This document shows, piece after piece, positions 20,071 through 32,379 of a stretch of 64,000 bases of DNA (within the stretch, counting starts at the first letter, position 1; each line of letters starts with the position of its first letter). Position numbers and translations under genes: made by a program. The DNA is from Primulina eburnea. Taxonomy: Eukaryota > Streptophyta > Magnoliopsida > Lamiales > Gesneriaceae. The notes under the pieces were generated by a model. That model was not told the origin of the DNA, made no database searches, and worked only from the letters and a program-made list of their open reading frames with translations. The stretch covers positions 10,998,183-11,062,182 of the forward strand of contig NC_133117.1 in assembly GCF_022965805.1 (NCBI RefSeq), in the 5' to 3' direction.

Positions 20071-20231
20071 CCCTATAATATATGGATAATTTCTGGACAA
20101 ATCTGAATTTTTTCTTGTTTGGCACGAATATCTCGAATTTTTTGAGAGATAATAACCCTTCTTTGTCGGTTAATTACTCCATAGATGATTATCAATCGAG
20201 TCACTTTTACTGGATATGTTTCACATTGTTA

Positions 20232-21167
20232 GGTTATGTTTGGTAGCTATGATAAGAGAATGATTGTTAAATAATCATTCCTTATCTTGTGTTTGGTTCA
20301 TTTTTTATTTGGTCTTCAAGTCTTTAATTATGATTGAAAGCCCTCACTAATCATGTTATTTGTGTGATTAAATATCATTCCTCAAAGGTGTGATAATGTA
20401 TAATTCTTGAATAGGGATCATGATAAAATTGTATATTGACCATAATGCCGTTGAATTGTCTTCTTCAATATAATATGATAATTAAAATTAGTGAAAATTT
20501 AATAATTAATATAATATTTAATTTTTATTATATTTTTTATAAATTAATTTCATATATTTTTATTATTTTCAATTATTTTAAAATAATAATAATATTGTAA
20601 TTATCACTAAAATTTATTTAACAATAAAATTAATATTTAAAATATTATTACTATTTTAATTATTAATTAAATGTATATTTACAAATATATTTCTAATAAA
20701 TATATTTAAATTAATTTAATAAATGTAAAATATAATTATAAATATTTAATTATGTATCAAATTATTTTAAGAATATTTATAATTATTTTAAAAAAATAAT
20801 AATATTATAATTATTATTAAACTTATTTAACATTAGCATTCAAAATATTATTGCTACTTTAATTATTAAAGTAAATGTATATTTACAAATTTATTTCTAA
20901 TAAATATATTTAAATTAATTTTAATAAGTGAAAATTATAATTATAAATATTTAATTATCTATCCAATTATTTTAAGAATATATATTTAATTAACACTTTG
21001 GGCATTTTAGTCATTACAATAAAATTTATAAAATTAATTCATCATTTTAAAATCATATCAAACATCATGTTATTTATCCCACCATACTATTAATCAATAT
21101 CTCTCATTTTTCAATCACTCTAATTATTAATCATTTACTTATGTTATCACACATACCAAACGGAACC
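20232..21167. mobile_element. Tourist-like MITE, enlarged by an internal duplication
   Basis: Ends GGTTATGTTTGGTA (20232-20245) and TACCAAACGGAACC (21154-21167) are inverted repeats matching at 12 of 14 positions. They are flanked by TTA at 20229-20231 and 21168-21170, the duplication expected of Tourist/Harbinger insertions. The interior is AT-rich with no ORF. Confidence 0.75.
20575..20995. repeat. two-copy tandem duplication, about 205 bp
   Basis: The run aatattattactattttaa at 20641 recurs, slightly changed, from about 20844, and both are followed by the same gtatatttacaaat...taattataaatatttaatta order. It lies inside the Tourist-like element. Confidence 0.75.
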
Positions 21168-21170
21168 TTA

Positions 21171-21697
21171 AGAGTTTATTATTAATCAGTTTTTAAGATT
21201 AATATTTGCCCACTAGTAATGAAAATTACATCAGTAAGAATATAAGCCAAAACATCTTATTATTGACTTTCAACTATTATTAAGATTATCTTGCTACATT
21301 TACCTAAACTAGAACTTGATTTAGCGACGATGCAAGGCAAATAAATAACATACCCGGGATAGGCTTCAAGACCAGGTGCTGAATTCCTCACATTTTAGGG
21401 GCCGATCTTTATATAATGGAGCTTTAAGCGCTACATTTTGTCAATATATACAGAGGAAGCAATACTCTTGCAGTAGCTCGCATGGACAATAATTCTTCTG
21501 TCAACACTTAACAGATTGAACACCACGAGGGTCACATGTTTTCAACTGACCCAATTAAAACAAATCATCCCTATAGTTGAACTAACTTTCCGTTTTAGTA
21601 TCTGAATTTCGTTCATGTGCTAATTTCGAAACGTCCATTACTCGTTTTTTTTTAAAAATATATTAATTTTTTTTCCGTTATCCATCTATTCGGCCGA

Positions 21698-21751
<54 letters not shown>

Positions 21752-21849
21752 TTAAATATTTTTTGCACCATTTAAAAATTAAACCAACCAACTATTATTT
21801 AAAAATCCAAAAGAACGTAAATCAAAACATAAATCGTAAAACGTCAACC
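21171..21849. other. intergenic stretch with CA/TA microsatellite
   Basis: No gene recognised. (CA)n at 21700-21737 runs into (TA)n to about 21751. The moderately GC-rich part 21330-21540 gave no convincing coding frame on either strand. Confidence 0.5.
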
Positions 21850-23104
21850 AACCTAAACTAAAGTTATTTCAAAAATAAACTTGACATCCTCTCAAAAACC
21901 CTCAAAAGCATTATAAGCAATAAAATCTTGAATGTAACTTAAATCATTAGCATATGTCATAAACACAAGTGCGAAAAACTAGCGATGGTCCCCGGGTTAT
22001 GTGCACCTTCAGTCCAGCTAGTTTAACCATCAAGGCCTCCATCATATTCATGCTCACCTAAATCGATCACACCTAGTGAGTTTAATGACTCAGAAACCAT
22101 TAACCATGATAACAAGTACTACATAAACATCCAAATGCAACAATGAAAATACTTTTACTTAAAATAGCTCTTCATGAACATGCATAGCTTAACCATTTTT
22201 CCTTCCATCATATACATTTCTCTTTTTCATCATATACGTATATGTTTTCTTTTTATTGAATTTGGATTGTTAATTGTGACTTTCGTATCAGCTGAAGGTC
22301 GATCGATCTATCTACGTGTAACCACAGTACTGGGCAATGGGAACATCAGCGACACTCTCACCCGTCAACAGAGTATTGGCCTTACATATCATCGTATCAT
22401 CGTATTAGTCACAATCATCTCACCTCCTTCAATGTTAACTTAGGTGTAAAATGACCGTTTTACTCCTAAATGCATAAATTTCCATAATTATCCTTAGACC
22501 TCGTAACGACGTCCCAAATCATTCCAAACTTAACCTATTACCTTATAACACTCCCTTAAATATTTCTTAGGTTAAAAATTTAGGTTTTCGATAATTTTCT
22601 TGATTCGTTTTTAAACTTAGACGTACATCCTCGTTTTGACTCGAATTAACTCGTAACTTAACCATACTTTACCAAAATTTGAACCAAAGCTCACTTACAC
22701 CTAATTAAACCATTTTCAACCCAAATCACACCAATAGAGACCTTTGTTCGCGCCTAGATAAGCTACTGAATTTTTTGTCTCCTCATGGTTCGAACCCTAG
22801 CTTCCCTAACCATGTAACCTTCGACCCTATCCCTTGTCCACCATGACCAGACCCTAGAACACCATCCCAGGACCCTGATAGTGCCCAAAGCAAGCCACTG
22901 GACCAAGACTAAGGCCCCAAAAGATCCCAGCCTTTCAAGTCGTGCCCTAGAGCCATGTGCGACGTCCAGCTTGCGTACAGCCCCTAGCCTTCTCACCAGC
23001 CACCGTGCAGCCACCCTAGGACAATACTGGACCCCTACGGACCCTACCAGATCGAGCCTAAAGGACCTAGAAGCCCAAACCCGATCACCCATCCATATAA
23101 CGTA
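21850..23104 (-). repeat. gypsy family B LTR, copy B2, U5-side half
   Basis: Minus-strand match in word order to the LTR at 44385-45629: the actcactaggtgtgatcg block, the gtgacttccg/ccgcggttacacg block and the GC-rich Gly-type stretch. It is interrupted at 23105 by a family A LTR and resumes at 27346. The left limit is approximate. Confidence 0.6.
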
Positions 23105-24107
23105 CCGTACCGTACTTTTAAACATACTTAAAATTTGGGGAAAAATAATTTTTTTTTATAATAATAGTCTTTCGAATTACGTTAAAATTAAACTCAAAAT
23201 TATTCGCAATAATAAAAAATCACGAATAAAGTTTGCTAAAAATACTTGTTTAAACATCGTAAACCCATCTCATGAAAAATCTGAGTATTTGAACATGCAT
23301 AAAATCTTAAAACACGAGAGGTCCTCGGGTTTAGTCTCCTGCGCAATCCAAGCATGCTCATTGGTCCCCACCTCTAGTCTCCTCATACTCGTCCTCACCC
23401 GCATCGATCAAGTTTAGTGAATCTAAAGACTCAACATGTATAAACTGGAGATAACAAGTATTACATAATAAAACATCACACAACTTAAAAGTAGAGCGTA
23501 CATACTTAACTTGAACATACATACATAAACATAGACGTGCCATCATAGTAAAACTTTTCATGAACATGCTTGCATCATACATACTTGAACATGCATAAAC
23601 TTCATCATTTTGCGTAGAGATATGTTTCAAAACAAGTGACTTATACATAAATACGCCTAATCAGACTAAACCACAGTACTGGGCTGGCAAGTGAAAATCC
23701 ACTACCACATACATGAGATACTCGGTCATGTTTTTACCGGGTGGATTGGTCCCTGGTCATGCTTTACCGCTTTCCAATCTTGATCTAAACCCAGTCATGC
23801 TTTACCGTGGCGAAAAGATCCTCGGCCACGTTCACCGACTTCCAAATCCATTCATAATTGGTCATAAGACATTTAGCATACCTAAAAAATAAAATATTTT
23901 CTCAATTTGCACGTCGAACATATTTACATGGCATTGTGAGATTCGTTGGATCTCGCTTGGGGCCACTGCTATAAATACTAATATGAGTTCAGGCACTTAT
24001 CGTTCGTAACATAGGCGTATTAATCATGCTCACACCCAAAAATGAAAAATTTATTATGACGTTCTAATTATCTCGGGATTTGACCTCGTTTAATCATCAT
24101 AATAAAC

Positions 24108-25639
24108 TGTTGGAACTTTTCAAGTTCGCAATCTTTATTTTGATGTTAACAAAACTTGTTATTGTGTTTCTAACATATTTACTCAAGTGTGAAGTTGCAA
24201 ACACAAGAAGCTAGCTGAAACTGAATTTTGCACAAACTGAATTTCTGGCGAGCTTTGGTATTTTGATGATATCTCTCAACTGGATTTTCCAAATGACAAT
24301 CCGTCAACTGGAATGATTATAAAACTCAATTTGGAACAAATCGTATTTCACGTCAGTTGGGCAAATTCGGATGTTATCATGGTCTAAATGATCGCTCAAT
24401 AACCGAACTGATCACACGAAAACAGCAATCAGTTTGGTTTAAGCAGCTGCGGTATTTTGGTCATATCTCTCAGCTCGGTTATCGAAACGAAGCGAATCAG
24501 TGTGCGTTGGAAAGATAAATCAAAGATCTACATTTCACTTTCAGAAGTCGAAATCTGAATCGAAGCTTAAGATGCTGATAAATGACGATGAAGCTACTGG
24601 TTCTGCACAAACTGAAATCAGCTAGGCTGATTTCAGAACACCAGCTGAACTGAACTGAACCAGCAGTTGACCAACTGAACTGAACCAGTTGCTGACCAGT
24701 TGAACTGAACGACCAGTTGAGTTGAACAGTGTTGACCAGTTGACCAGTGTTGACCAGTCGGGAAAATGTCCAGCAAGACGAATTTGACCGTTGCAATTCC
24801 AGAAACAGTATAGAAACTTTCCAACGGTCATATTCTTGTGTCTAACGTATATATCAATGTTGGAGCCTATAAATAAAATATATTGAAGATCAAACAATAG
24901 CTTTGGAAGAGGATTCAAAGAATGGGCAGTTAGCATGATGAAATCAGCTAGTTGAGAGCACAAGCCCTTGTGTGAGGATACACTTGAGATATACACTGTA
25001 AATGATAAATTCCTCACACACAATCACTCACACATATACAAGAGAGTTGAACTTCAAAGATTAGTTGAGTGAGTCTTGCACAAAGACGTAAAACCTGTGT
25101 TTGTAGTCTTTGCATATGAGACATCAAACAGTATGCTGATTGTGAGGTGCTGCCTACAATCTTGAGTGCTAGGAGTTCAGTTTAGGCAGTGGAGTAAGTC
25201 CTAGCTGAATGGGTTTGTACAAGGTGTTGTATAAATCAAAGTCTTCTAGTGGATCCTTCTCAAGGGGAAGAAGGGGTGACGTAGGAGTGTTTGAAATCTC
25301 CGAACATCCATAAACAAATTCGTGTCTATTTGTTTATTGTATTTACTTATCATTTCCATAGTTTTAAAGATGCATTGTTGAAGCATTTTATGTCTTCTTC
25401 AAATATCAAAATATTGTATACCAAGTGTTTGATAAAATGCTTCAACTGAAATACTTTTACTCATTCAACTTGCATATATTTTAAATGGTTTACAAAATAT
25501 TTAATCGGTTTCTACGAAGGATTATTTCGAGTATCTTCCGCTTGGTTTTTAACCAAACTCGATTTAATTCATCGGTGTTAAATATTCCAAGAACCGGGCT
25601 ATTGTAGCTCAACGGTGCTCCCCATAATCGATCCTAACA
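24108..25639 (+). mobile_element. solo LTR of a SIRE-like copia element
   Basis: TGTTGGAAC...CCTAACA, 1532 bases, flanked by the perfect 5-bp duplication TAAAC at 24103-24107 and 25640-25644. It holds TATAAATA at 24868-24875 and a dense run of accagttga/actgaac words at 24645-24765. No internal domain remains, so it arose by LTR-LTR recombination. Confidence 0.9.
24868..24875 (+). promoter_or_regulatory. TATA box of the solo LTR
   Basis: TATAAATA preceded by GGAGCC, like the GAAGCC-TATAAATAG of element 1. Confidence 0.55.
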
Positions 25640-25689
25640 TAAACCATAAAATCAAACTCCAAAACAATCCCTATATTTTACCAAACATG

Positions 25690-25885
25690 GAAGACACGAA
25701 CCCCGTGTAGACATACGGGTCTGGGTCCATGTAGAACTGCAGACTTAACCTACAGAATTAGCAAAGGCACGAACCCCGTGTCAGGGTCCGGCTCCGGGTC
25801 CATGTAGACTCTGGAAACTCACACCAAAAAAGAAACAAGGGCACGGACCCCGTGTCAGGGTCCGGCTCCAGGTCCGTGTAGGTTC
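25690..25885. repeat. 74-bp tandem repeat, three copies
   Basis: cacgaacccc or cacggacccc starts at 25694, 25768 and 25842, exactly 74 apart. Each is followed by ccgtgt and a gggtcc-rich block. Confidence 0.85.
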
Positions 25886-27345
25886 TGAAAATGTTAAACC
25901 AACGGAAATCACTACAATTGTGGCTTAATCCTCCTAACTCAATCACACGGACCGTGAACCAACACATCGAGACCAATCCTATGATGCTATGGCAAGGATT
26001 CAAACTCCCATGACGCCTCAAAACAACGATTCAAATCGTACAAACGCAACTCAAACCGTGAACACGACATTTTGGCACCAAATGTTTCCTACGACTTCTA
26101 ATGCAATCAAGTGCCTATCGACATGAAGCAAAGCACCAAAAATCATTCCGATATCATACTCACAATACTTAAACGCAGGAGAGATCACTCAACGGTTCTC
26201 AACGAAGCCTGCAACAAATAACTTCAAGAACACGTCAAGAACTCATTTTCCAGAAAATTACTGTTTGAGCAGTCCCACAAAAACGATCATAACTCACCCG
26301 TTTCTTGTTCAAAAATTACGAATTTACTGTTAAATCTAAGATATCAAAAATTTCTATGTTCTATCTATTGAACATTTTCCCAAAAAGTTGACAGAATTTT
26401 CACAAAAATCGAAAAGACAGCAAAATTTGTGTTTCCAGATCTAAAATCATTTTAAAATCAATTTAACCAATTTTCGCTCCAACTTTGCACATCACACGTG
26501 AGTTTTTTTCACATAACAATCATAAAAACATGTACTATAACGAGATCTATGCATAAACGAAAGAATATACATGCATTTTGATATTTAAAGCTATCGAAAC
26601 GACGACACCAAAGCGGGAAAGATGTGAGGGTTGATCCGGGATGAACGTGGCACGATTTTCCTGAAAAAAGTGACGAAAACTTGCTGGAAAATTACAGAGG
26701 AGGGGCGGCTGCTGAACTCTCCAAGAACCCTAGCCTCTTACTCAAAGAAATGAAGTGGAAGTGAAAATGAATTGTGTGTGTGTGCATAGGCGTGTATGTG
26801 TGTGTGTGTTAGTGGTGTGTGTGCGTCAGTTAATAATTAAAATAAAGGTAGTTAGGGGCTAATTAGATTAATTAAATAATTGATGAGCAAATATCTGGTA
26901 ATTAAAATACTAGTCCCCACCTTAATTTACTAACCTCCCTAAATTTAAAATAACAATTGTTAAACTTTTGAAAGTTTAAAATCTTAAAATCACCTAGTAT
27001 TTAAATTAGGCTTTAAAAATGCTAAAAAATAAATAAATCAATTAAAATTCCCAAATCATAACTTAAAATAAAATACCACATTTTAAAATCGCCTCAATCG
27101 TCGCCAGTCTCATTTCCTCGATCCCGCATCGAATAATAGCCTGAAACATAAAAATCAAGGAAAACGTTTTAACATGGATCAACTAAACATATTATAATTT
27201 AAAATAATGAAAATTCATAAATCATGAATTAAAACCCAAATTAATGAAATAAACATACATTGAAACCATTTAATACAATACATAAGGAGTTTCATAACTT
27301 GCATGCATGTGGTTCACGTGGACCTCAAATTTTTGGGACGTCACA

Positions 27346-28480
27346 ACGTATGCGCATAAATTCCTACCTCACGCGATCGTCCTTGCCCCTTGAGCCAACC
27401 CTCATCCAGCCATATTAGGAACATCATGCAGCCCCCTTAATGTCCCCTGGTCGTGCCATGTCCTCAGCTAAGAGCCGTGGCCAACAAGGACTTCTAGCCG
27501 AAAACCCTAGCCACAAGGACTCCAAATTTTCGTGCAACCTAGATGCCCTCTATGTCCAGCCCTTATGCAACCTTGTCTAAGCTATTAAACCTAAGATTTG
27601 TCCCTTTTGGTGTCCCTATCAAGGTATCCCCTTCATGCATCACTAGCAAGAGTTTTAATTCATAAAAACTTGAGTTCTTGGCATGGCATGAAAATAAAAC
27701 GAAAATAATAACAAGGAAACATATTTTTCATGCAAATATACAACAAACACATAATAGGGTGTGATAGAAGAGAAAAATAGAGGTTTATGGCGTGCTTTTA
27801 CGTTTATTACGCACGAAAACGTTCTGATGATTCGAGGGACGTCGACAGAGAGAACCTTATGCTGATTTTTCTTCAAATTTTCGTGATTTCTTCCTTCAAA
27901 GCTCTATGTGTGTGTGTGTATTTTGGGAAGGGGAGAGTCCTAGTATGCTTAAGGGGTTGGGGAAGTGAGTTATGAGGGTTATGAGGTAGGGTTTAGAGCC
28001 TTTTATTTGAATTATAACTCATAGTATAGGCTTAGGCCCATTTACCTAGTATAAAAGACCCATTAATTAATTTTTAATATATTTTGTTTAAGAAAGCTTG
28101 TGAAAATATTAGCTGAGTTCTCGAAAAATTCATATTTTCGTCGAAAATCGAACATCGTGGAAAAATACGGCTCAACATATAAAATCACCTCAGAACGTCT
28201 CATTTTCGAAAATGCCACATAACATATACCATATATTAAACAATTAAAAATAATTATTTAATAAAAATGTTTTCCCTCATACGACCCCCGATCTCCATTC
28301 CTGGACCATGCCTCGAATAAGCTTTAGAACACAGTTTTATGCATTCATGTAGAAAACTGCATTTTAAACATTTAAGCATGCACACTATATTTAATTCATG
28401 CAATTAAATCATTTAATTAGTCATTTTTCATTTTTCTCTAGATTCTCATGTAGTTAGATTACGTTTTCGCATTTTTTACC
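27346..28480 (-). repeat. gypsy family B LTR, copy B2, U3-side half
   Basis: Continues B2 after the A2 insertion. On the minus strand it has the gggcctaagcc / taaaccctacc order of the U3 part of B1 (31690-32379). The right limit is uncertain. Small open frames inside are not genes. Confidence 0.5.
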
Positions 28481-29204
28481 TTACAAATCCAGTCTCTTAA
28501 GTATGTTTAATCCTTTAAATAGTGATATGATCATGACAATTTAACATACTTCAGGGAGTAAATTGAAGGGCTAAACCAAGAAGACCTAAATTATAGATTA
28601 TCACATTAAATAATATATAAAATTCTTTAGTTATCGGTTCTATGAGTTGTATCTTAATGTTTAATCCGTGAATTATATGTTAAGATAAGGTTATATTCAC
28701 TTTGTAGTTTAATTGGTGGGTGGTGCTAGGGGACATGTATACGTGAGGACAGGCGGGTCCAAGGGAAGTAGAGGCAGACAACACAATATTAATTGGCTTC
28801 AAGTTCATATTTGATATTCTGTGGGATACACATATTATATTCCTTTTTAATTAGAAGAACTCCATTAAAAAATTTTATATCATATTTTTGGTATAATTGG
28901 CAAGCAAAATATAAAAAAAAAATACCAATTTTGTGTAAAAACAAAAAGACCTGTAGTCTATTAATATATTGTAGTTTGCATGTCCAAATGTCACATATAT
29001 AGTTTATATATATATATATCGTTACATGTCTTCATATATTGATTTGTAGTACTACAAACTCTAGTCACCTTTCCACTATCACTTTTCTTTGAACAACATA
29101 TTTTTCACAAATGACTTACACTTCGTGTTGCAACGCTATTTTTTATTTAGGAATGTGAGAACTGACCCAAGAATTACATGTATTTTGAGCGCAAATGCAG
29201 CTTG
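28481..29204. other. AT-rich intergenic stretch
   Basis: No ORF with recognisable content, no repeat ends. Short (TA)n near 29008-29018. Confidence 0.45.
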
Positions 29205-29826
29205 TGTTGGGACATCGAATTCTCGCATTCAAGACGCAACAGAAGTTTAAAATTTTTGCGTCTCGACAATCGAGACGTTGCTTGGGCGCCGCGTGTTTAA
29301 AAATATTCATAGGATATTTAAAAGTTTACCTTTGCGTTCTAAACGTTGGACTCTAAACTATTACATATTTTAAGCGGATATAGACCTTCTTGTAAATTTC
29401 TGTGAACGACTCTTCTTCTTTGATTGTCTAATCAGGTCCACAATGAGAAACTGGATTCTTCACTTGGATTGCACTAGAAACTGCAAGTGATTTGTGCGTT
29501 GAGACTATGATCTTCGAATTTCCAAAATCTGGAGACAATGTAGTGACAGCGGCACAACGGTGAAAGAAAAGTACTTGGCCGAAAATTTTCAAAGAGATGA
29601 ATGTGGCCCACACTTTGAGGTGTGGGAAGGAGAGGTTTTGTGTTGTGTTTTGTGTGAAATTCTTTCATTATCTTATTATGACCCCTCGTGGTGAATGTAT
29701 AGAGTGAGACTCTTAATCTAATTAGGAGTCCATATACCACAGGGACTCCATATTTCATTATATTTAATTCTCATAATAATAATATAATATCTTAATCAAC
29801 TTTTGATAATACATGATATATTGATG

Positions 29827-29876
<50 letters not shown>

Positions 29877-31478
29877 TATCATCATATAAAATGTATATAT
29901 ATATATATATTAATTAGATTGAATAAGCATTATTTAATTTATATAATTAACTCATAAGTTAATTTAATTCTAGACTTCTCTAGAACATGTATGAGAATTT
30001 TTGTACATGTCATTACTTCTAGTACAATCATTTAATCAGTAAATTCTCAATTCATTAAATAAATGATCCCGAACTCATTATAACATCTGTCGACGATCCG
30101 AGAGCCAATGTATCAAGAATACAAATCTTGTTCATACAATGAAAAAACAAAATTTCGAAAATCAAAATTTTCATTTACCATTGAGCGATTACCACTTTAG
30201 TGAACTGATTCACAAAACAGGCAGTTTCACTCTCTTTCCTTAATTAGCAATTAAGCTAACTTTCATTTTTTTCATCTTATGAAATCCATTTATAAACTCT
30301 TTTATAAGCTTCCTGTTTGATATTCATCAAACTATAGTCACCAAATTTTAACTTCTTGAACTTTGACTTTCTCAACATGAACAAAGAATTCGATAATTGT
30401 GTGACCCTCAATGGTTCAGGGATACAGCTAGCCGTGGGTTCACATTTTCATGTAATTCAAAATAACATTTATTCTTATTCGAACTTACCCTAGTTAGCCC
30501 TATTATTTTCATTAACTCCTTGCTCAAGAATGTCAGAACTAATTTCTGATTGCACCCATAGGATCATGGTGAGAGCATCTAGTAACATCGCCTCATTATC
30601 CCCTAGATATCACCGATAGTGGCTTCAAGACCTTTAGTCATGATCAGCATACAGTACGGTCCCTTGAACACATATATCTCGATCGAATCTGCAACTATTA
30701 GTATATCAAGAGTTGCATATGAATTCGATAACGATGTGATTTATCTTTAAGTAATAGTATCATGGTATGCGCAACTGAGGAAACACTTTTCCAAACTGCA
30801 CATGTCTTGCTCTGGCCATAGATTCCGTGTAATATAAACTCATCATATCACATAGGATATCTTTCACCTGTAGGCAAACAGTGAATCTTCGACTACAATG
30901 CATTTGTTCCTTCGTATTTCAAAACTACACCTAACCCCGCTACCTGATAACTCTCAATGGAGTCGGTAACGGATCAAATTGTTCATGCTAGTACGTATAG
31001 CTCCTACATTTTCTAGGTCAAAGGACTAATGGTGTACAACCATAATTGCGTAATATTCTACTCGATAAGTAAGAACCACCTGGACAGTCCGAGGGAGGGT
31101 TCTTCAGTGCATCATCATATGGTCACACATCCGTGTGAATAGACATCTCCATGTCATTGCCAATAAAACATGACGTTTATATCACAGATGTTAGGCTCGA
31201 GCTCGAGCGACCTTTGTCCTTGTTTTAGATAGCTGATTTGACTAAGAACCTGATGGTACACTTCCTAATGAGTTTCATGATCTTACGTTGAGAGGCAAAC
31301 CTCATGGTACCTATTGTATATGCAAGGACTTTATCTAAGCAGCTTGCATGAGTATACAAATAAAGGATGATGTCATAATTGAATGAAATCATAAAATATT
31401 GTTAAAATAAATGTTGTTTTACATTAGAGTCTATAAAAGCCCAAACCATAAGTTGGCATGTTGGACACATACTCTAAA
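29205..31478 (-). repeat. copia LTR, minus strand, related to the LTR at 58645
   Basis: On the minus strand it starts (mutated) TTTTAGAGTATGTG after the tract GGGCAAGTGGGGGA. It shares with the LTR at 58645-60692 the ordered words ggttgtacaccattagtcc, gcattgtagtcg, gagatatatg, gtgaacccacggctag and gaaccattgagggtc. The left end near TGTTGGGACATCG is approximate. It contains (AT)n at 29829-29872. Small open frames are incidental. Confidence 0.75.
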
Positions 31479-31480
31479 AA

Positions 31481-31494
31481 TCCCCCACTTGCCC
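31481..31494 (-). other. polypurine tract of the minus-strand copia fragment
   Basis: gggcaagtggggga on the minus strand, directly between the RNase H end and the LTR start. Confidence 0.7.
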
Positions 31495-31499
31495 TATAG

Positions 31500-31670
31500 C
31501 CAACTACCCCCAGATTTTAGACCCATTGATTCGCATACTTCTTATATAATGGTCTCAAAATGGCTTTGTTAGTGGATCGTCACCGTTATCTGCGGAGGCG
31601 ACTCTCTCTATTGTTATGTATCCTTTTCCTAAAATCTCTCGGATTATGTGAAACTTCCTCTGTAAGGTTT
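31500..31670 (-). pseudogene. copia RNase H C-terminal fragment
   Basis: Minus-strand reading with H-I-I-R-E-I-L, I-E-R-V-A-S-A-D-N, D-D-P-L-T-K-P-F and M-R-I-N-G-S. This is the standard tail of plant copia RNase H, including the A-D-P-x-T-K signature (here D-D-P-L-T-K). A stop interrupts it. The rest of the element has been lost to the right. Confidence 0.7.
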
Positions 31671-31689
31671 AGGAAATTGAACTACGTAA

Positions 31690-32379
31690 CCCGACTGCAT
31701 ACAATCTAGGTTTTATTTTAAAATATGTGTTTATTTATTTTTATGCATTTCATGCATGATTACTTCATGGCCAAGGTTTATTTCACGATTATTTCTAAGT
31801 TTCATGCATTAGGGTTTAGGTTGCATTTCACGCTCGAACAAGTAACGGAGACAGGAGAAAATTGAGGAAAAATATTTTTATTGAATGATTAATTTTAATT
31901 AATTAATATAAAGTGTTTTAAGGGTGTTTTTCGAAAAGTGGGCCTTGGTGGGTATTTCTACTATTCGGGTCATATTTTTAATCGGTACGAAAATTTTATC
32001 GATTCAGAGGACTTTTGAGGGTTCGAGCAATATTTTCCAAATCCTAGCCAAACGAAATATTTTTAGGGAGTGTTTTTGGGCTCTTTGGGGTTATTTTATT
32101 TCTTAATTGGCCTATTATCCTTTTTAAACTTAATTAAAATAAATAAGGGCCCATTACACATTATATTAAAACAGCTCCTAACCCGTAACCCTATATCCCT
32201 AAGCACTCGGCTGCCCCATCATTCTCTTGGTGCAACATCACCTAGTAAAAACCAGTAGCATTCATAAGGTTTCCTCTAGGGTTTCAAGAAAAGTTTCCTC
32301 CCCGATCCTCCAGTGCTTGTCGGACTCGCGTATCTTCAAGTTTTTGAGCACAAAAACTCCAAGGCATTCCATGCATCTT
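31690..32379 (+). repeat. gypsy family B 5' LTR, copy B1, first part
   Basis: Left part of the LTR whose right part is 44385-45629; the two are separated by element 2. Evidence is continuity across the ATCTT duplication (32375-32379 and 44380-44384). The left end is approximate. Confidence 0.6.

Larger units (their letters stand above)
23105..27345 (-). repeat. gypsy family A LTR, copy A2, probably solo
   Basis: On the minus strand it starts TGTGACGTCCC (27345) and ends GTACGGTACGG. The flanking ACGTA at 23100-23104 and 27346-27350 is a possible target duplication. No polypurine tract or PBS adjoins it, so a solo LTR fits best. It shares with A1 the actcactagacttgatcgatg block and the cggtaaagc...cggg repeats. 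The missing CA end means the left limit is tentative. A copia solo LTR sits inside it. Confidence 0.62.

Noticed and set aside
22763..23417. Open frames on both strands in a GC-rich block
   Set aside because: They lie within LTR B2/A2 and lack any domain; simple GC-rich LTR sequence.
24497..25023. Overlapping minus-strand frames of about 60-130 codons
   Set aside because: Inside the copia solo LTR and made of the accagttga repeat; no start context or motif.
29428..29758. Two minus-strand frames
   Set aside because: Part of the copia LTR 29205-31478; no conserved residues.
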